Below are positions 5,016 to 5,865 of a stretch of DNA of 5,865 nucleotides, one piece after another. The notes below the pieces were generated by a model. The model saw only the letters and a list, made by a program, of their open reading frames with translations, was not told the DNA's origin and made no database searches. The first letter of the stretch is position 1. Each line of letters begins with the position of its first letter. The DNA comes from Gemmatimonadota bacterium (GTDB taxonomy: Bacteria; Gemmatimonadota; Gemmatimonadetes; Gemmatimonadales; Gemmatimonadaceae), in assembly GCA_028287205.1 (NCBI GenBank), contig JAQBQC010000274.1, forward strand, positions 1 to 5,865. Direction: 5' to 3'. The translations under genes were made by a program, and so were the position numbers.

Positions 5016-5865
5016 GCGGCGGTGCCAAGGGCCGCGCGCACGACGATGGGCGCGTGTGCAATCGCCTCGCCGATGCGCGATGCATCCGGAATGCCCGCCT
5101 GCGCCATGTGCGCCTTGCCGCCGCCGCGTCCGCCCGCCGCCTCGGCGATCGGCTTGATCAACTGATCCGCGCGTACTCCGCGATCGCGCAGATCATCGGT
5201 CACGACCACCAGCAGCGTGCTCTTTCCCTCGCCGAACGATGTGGCGAGCACGCCGACGCCGCTGCCGAGCTGCTCGCGCAACGCATCGCCGAGCTGCTGG
5301 AGCTCCTTCACGTCACCCGCGTTCACGCTCGACGACACGAGTCGCGATGTGCCGATGTTCTCGGCGCCGGCGAGCAGCTGCTGGAGCTGGTCACCGCCGC
5401 CGCGCAGACTCTCCTCCAGCCGCTTCTCGAGCTTGCGCCGCTCCTCGAGCAGCGTCTCGACACGTTTGACGACGCCATCCGCCGGTGCCCGCAGGAGCTC
5501 GCCGAGCTTTTGCAGCCGCTGCTCCTCGCCGCGAATGAGCTCGTATGCGCGGGGACCGGTCACCGCCTCGATGCGCCGAATGCCCGCCGCGACTCCGTTC
5601 TCGCTCACGATCTTGAAGAGCGCGATCTGTCCGGTGCTGCGCGCGTGCGTGCCACCGCACAGCTCGACCGACAGCCCGGGAATGCTCACCACGCGCACGA
5701 CGTCGCCGTACTTCTCACCGAACAGCGCCATCGCGCCAGATGCCACCTCCTCGCGATACGGACGCTCAACCGTGCTAACGTCGATGTTCGCCCAGATGCC
5801 GCGGTTCACGATCTCTTCGATCTCCGCGAGCTGGTCGGGCTTGATCGGCCCATGATGATGGAAGT
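5012..5865 (-). CDS. alaS: Alanyl-tRNA synthetase, C-terminal part (5' end beyond the window)
   Basis: About 284 codons are present of a gene that normally encodes roughly 870-900 residues; the frame is open to the right edge, with no start in the window. AlaRS charges tRNA-Ala and hydrolyses mischarged Ser- and Gly-tRNA. The part seen begins in the editing domain with the conserved IVNRGIWAN region (around 5784-5812). It continues through GAMALFGEKYGDVVRV and the editing-site CGGTH motif (Cys codon 5657-5659, His codon 5645-5647), then GIRRIEAVTG. A Leu/Gln/Glu-rich coiled coil of the C-Ala linker follows. It ends with the DHHA1 glycine motif GGRGGGKAHMAQAG (5093-5134), as in complete AlaRS proteins. 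The HxxxH half of the editing site and the aminoacylation domain lie outside. The stop overlaps the GTG of the next gene by 4 bases, making alaS the most upstream gene visible in the operon. A GTG at 5807-5809 is an internal Val codon, not a start. Confidence 0.95.
   Translation of the reverse strand, partial: FHHHGPIKPDQLAEIEEIVNRGIWANIDVSTVERPYREEVASGAMALFGEKYGDVVRVVSIPGLSVELCGGTHARSTGQIALFKIVSENGVAAGIRRIEAVTGPRAYELIRGEEQRLQKLGELLRAPADGVVKRVETLLEERRKLEKRLEESLRGGGDQLQQLLAGAENIGTSRLVSSSVNAGDVKELQQLGDALREQLGSGVGVLATSFGEGKSTLLVVVTDDLRDRGVRADQLIKPIAEAAGGRGGGKAHMAQAGIPDASRIGEAIAHAPIVVRAALGTAA

Noticed and set aside
5807..5809. GTG as a start codon for a separate 265-residue alaS-like gene
   Set aside because: The frame continues upstream to the window edge with sequence that matches the AlaRS editing-domain region, so this is an internal Val codon of alaS.
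1..5865. A hidden defence system, CRISPR array, toxin-antitoxin pair or mobile element
   Set aside because: No direct repeats, terminal inverted repeats, transposase or nuclease motifs, or tRNA-like ends are visible. All genes match housekeeping or envelope families or are single unknown small proteins.

Overview
The window is GC-rich, gene-dense bacterial DNA with eight supportable protein-coding genes, two of them cut by the window edges. I see no RNA genes, insertion sequences, CRISPR arrays or attachment sites. Nearly every base is coding: the only gaps are 12 bases (95-106), 2 bases (1451-1452) and 21 bases (1879-1899). Strong G/C preference at third codon positions, a bacterial member of the geranylgeranylglyceryl phosphate synthase (GGGPS) family and a GmhA-type sugar-phosphate isomerase fit a high-GC, diderm member of the FCB superphylum. 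Gemmatimonadota is my best guess. This is inference from family content; no rRNA is present to settle it.

Right and centre (5865 down to 1900, minus strand): a six-gene operon reads, in transcription order, alaS (3' part only), a 108-residue unknown protein, a GGGPS-family prenyltransferase, a CpsB/YwqE-type PHP-domain tyrosine phosphatase, the phosphoheptose isomerase gmhA, and a FabG-like short-chain dehydrogenase. All five junctions are 4-base start/stop overlaps (one GTGA, four ATGA), so the genes look translationally coupled. The last gene carries Arg in place of the catalytic Lys of the YxxxK motif.

Left (1-1878): a plus-strand gene for a 141-residue Trp- and Cys-rich protein of unknown function (1453-1878) ends 21 bases from the operon's last gene, convergently. 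It starts only 2 bases from the divergent cca gene (tRNA nucleotidyltransferase, 107-1450, minus). Twelve bases beyond cca another minus-strand gene begins and runs off the left edge.

Functionally the window mixes tRNA maturation and charging (cca, alaS) with a likely envelope set: a GGGPS-like enzyme that would make a prenyl-glycerophosphate ether, a sedoheptulose-7-phosphate isomerase feeding heptose synthesis, a PHP phosphatase of the kind that controls polysaccharide export kinases, and a reductase. That these four act together is inferred from their tight linkage and is not shown by the sequence. Nothing resembling a defence or mobile system is visible. The points most worth checking are the bacterial GGGPS in an overlapping envelope operon, the YxxxR reductase, the cca/orf141 start junction, and the two unknown small proteins.
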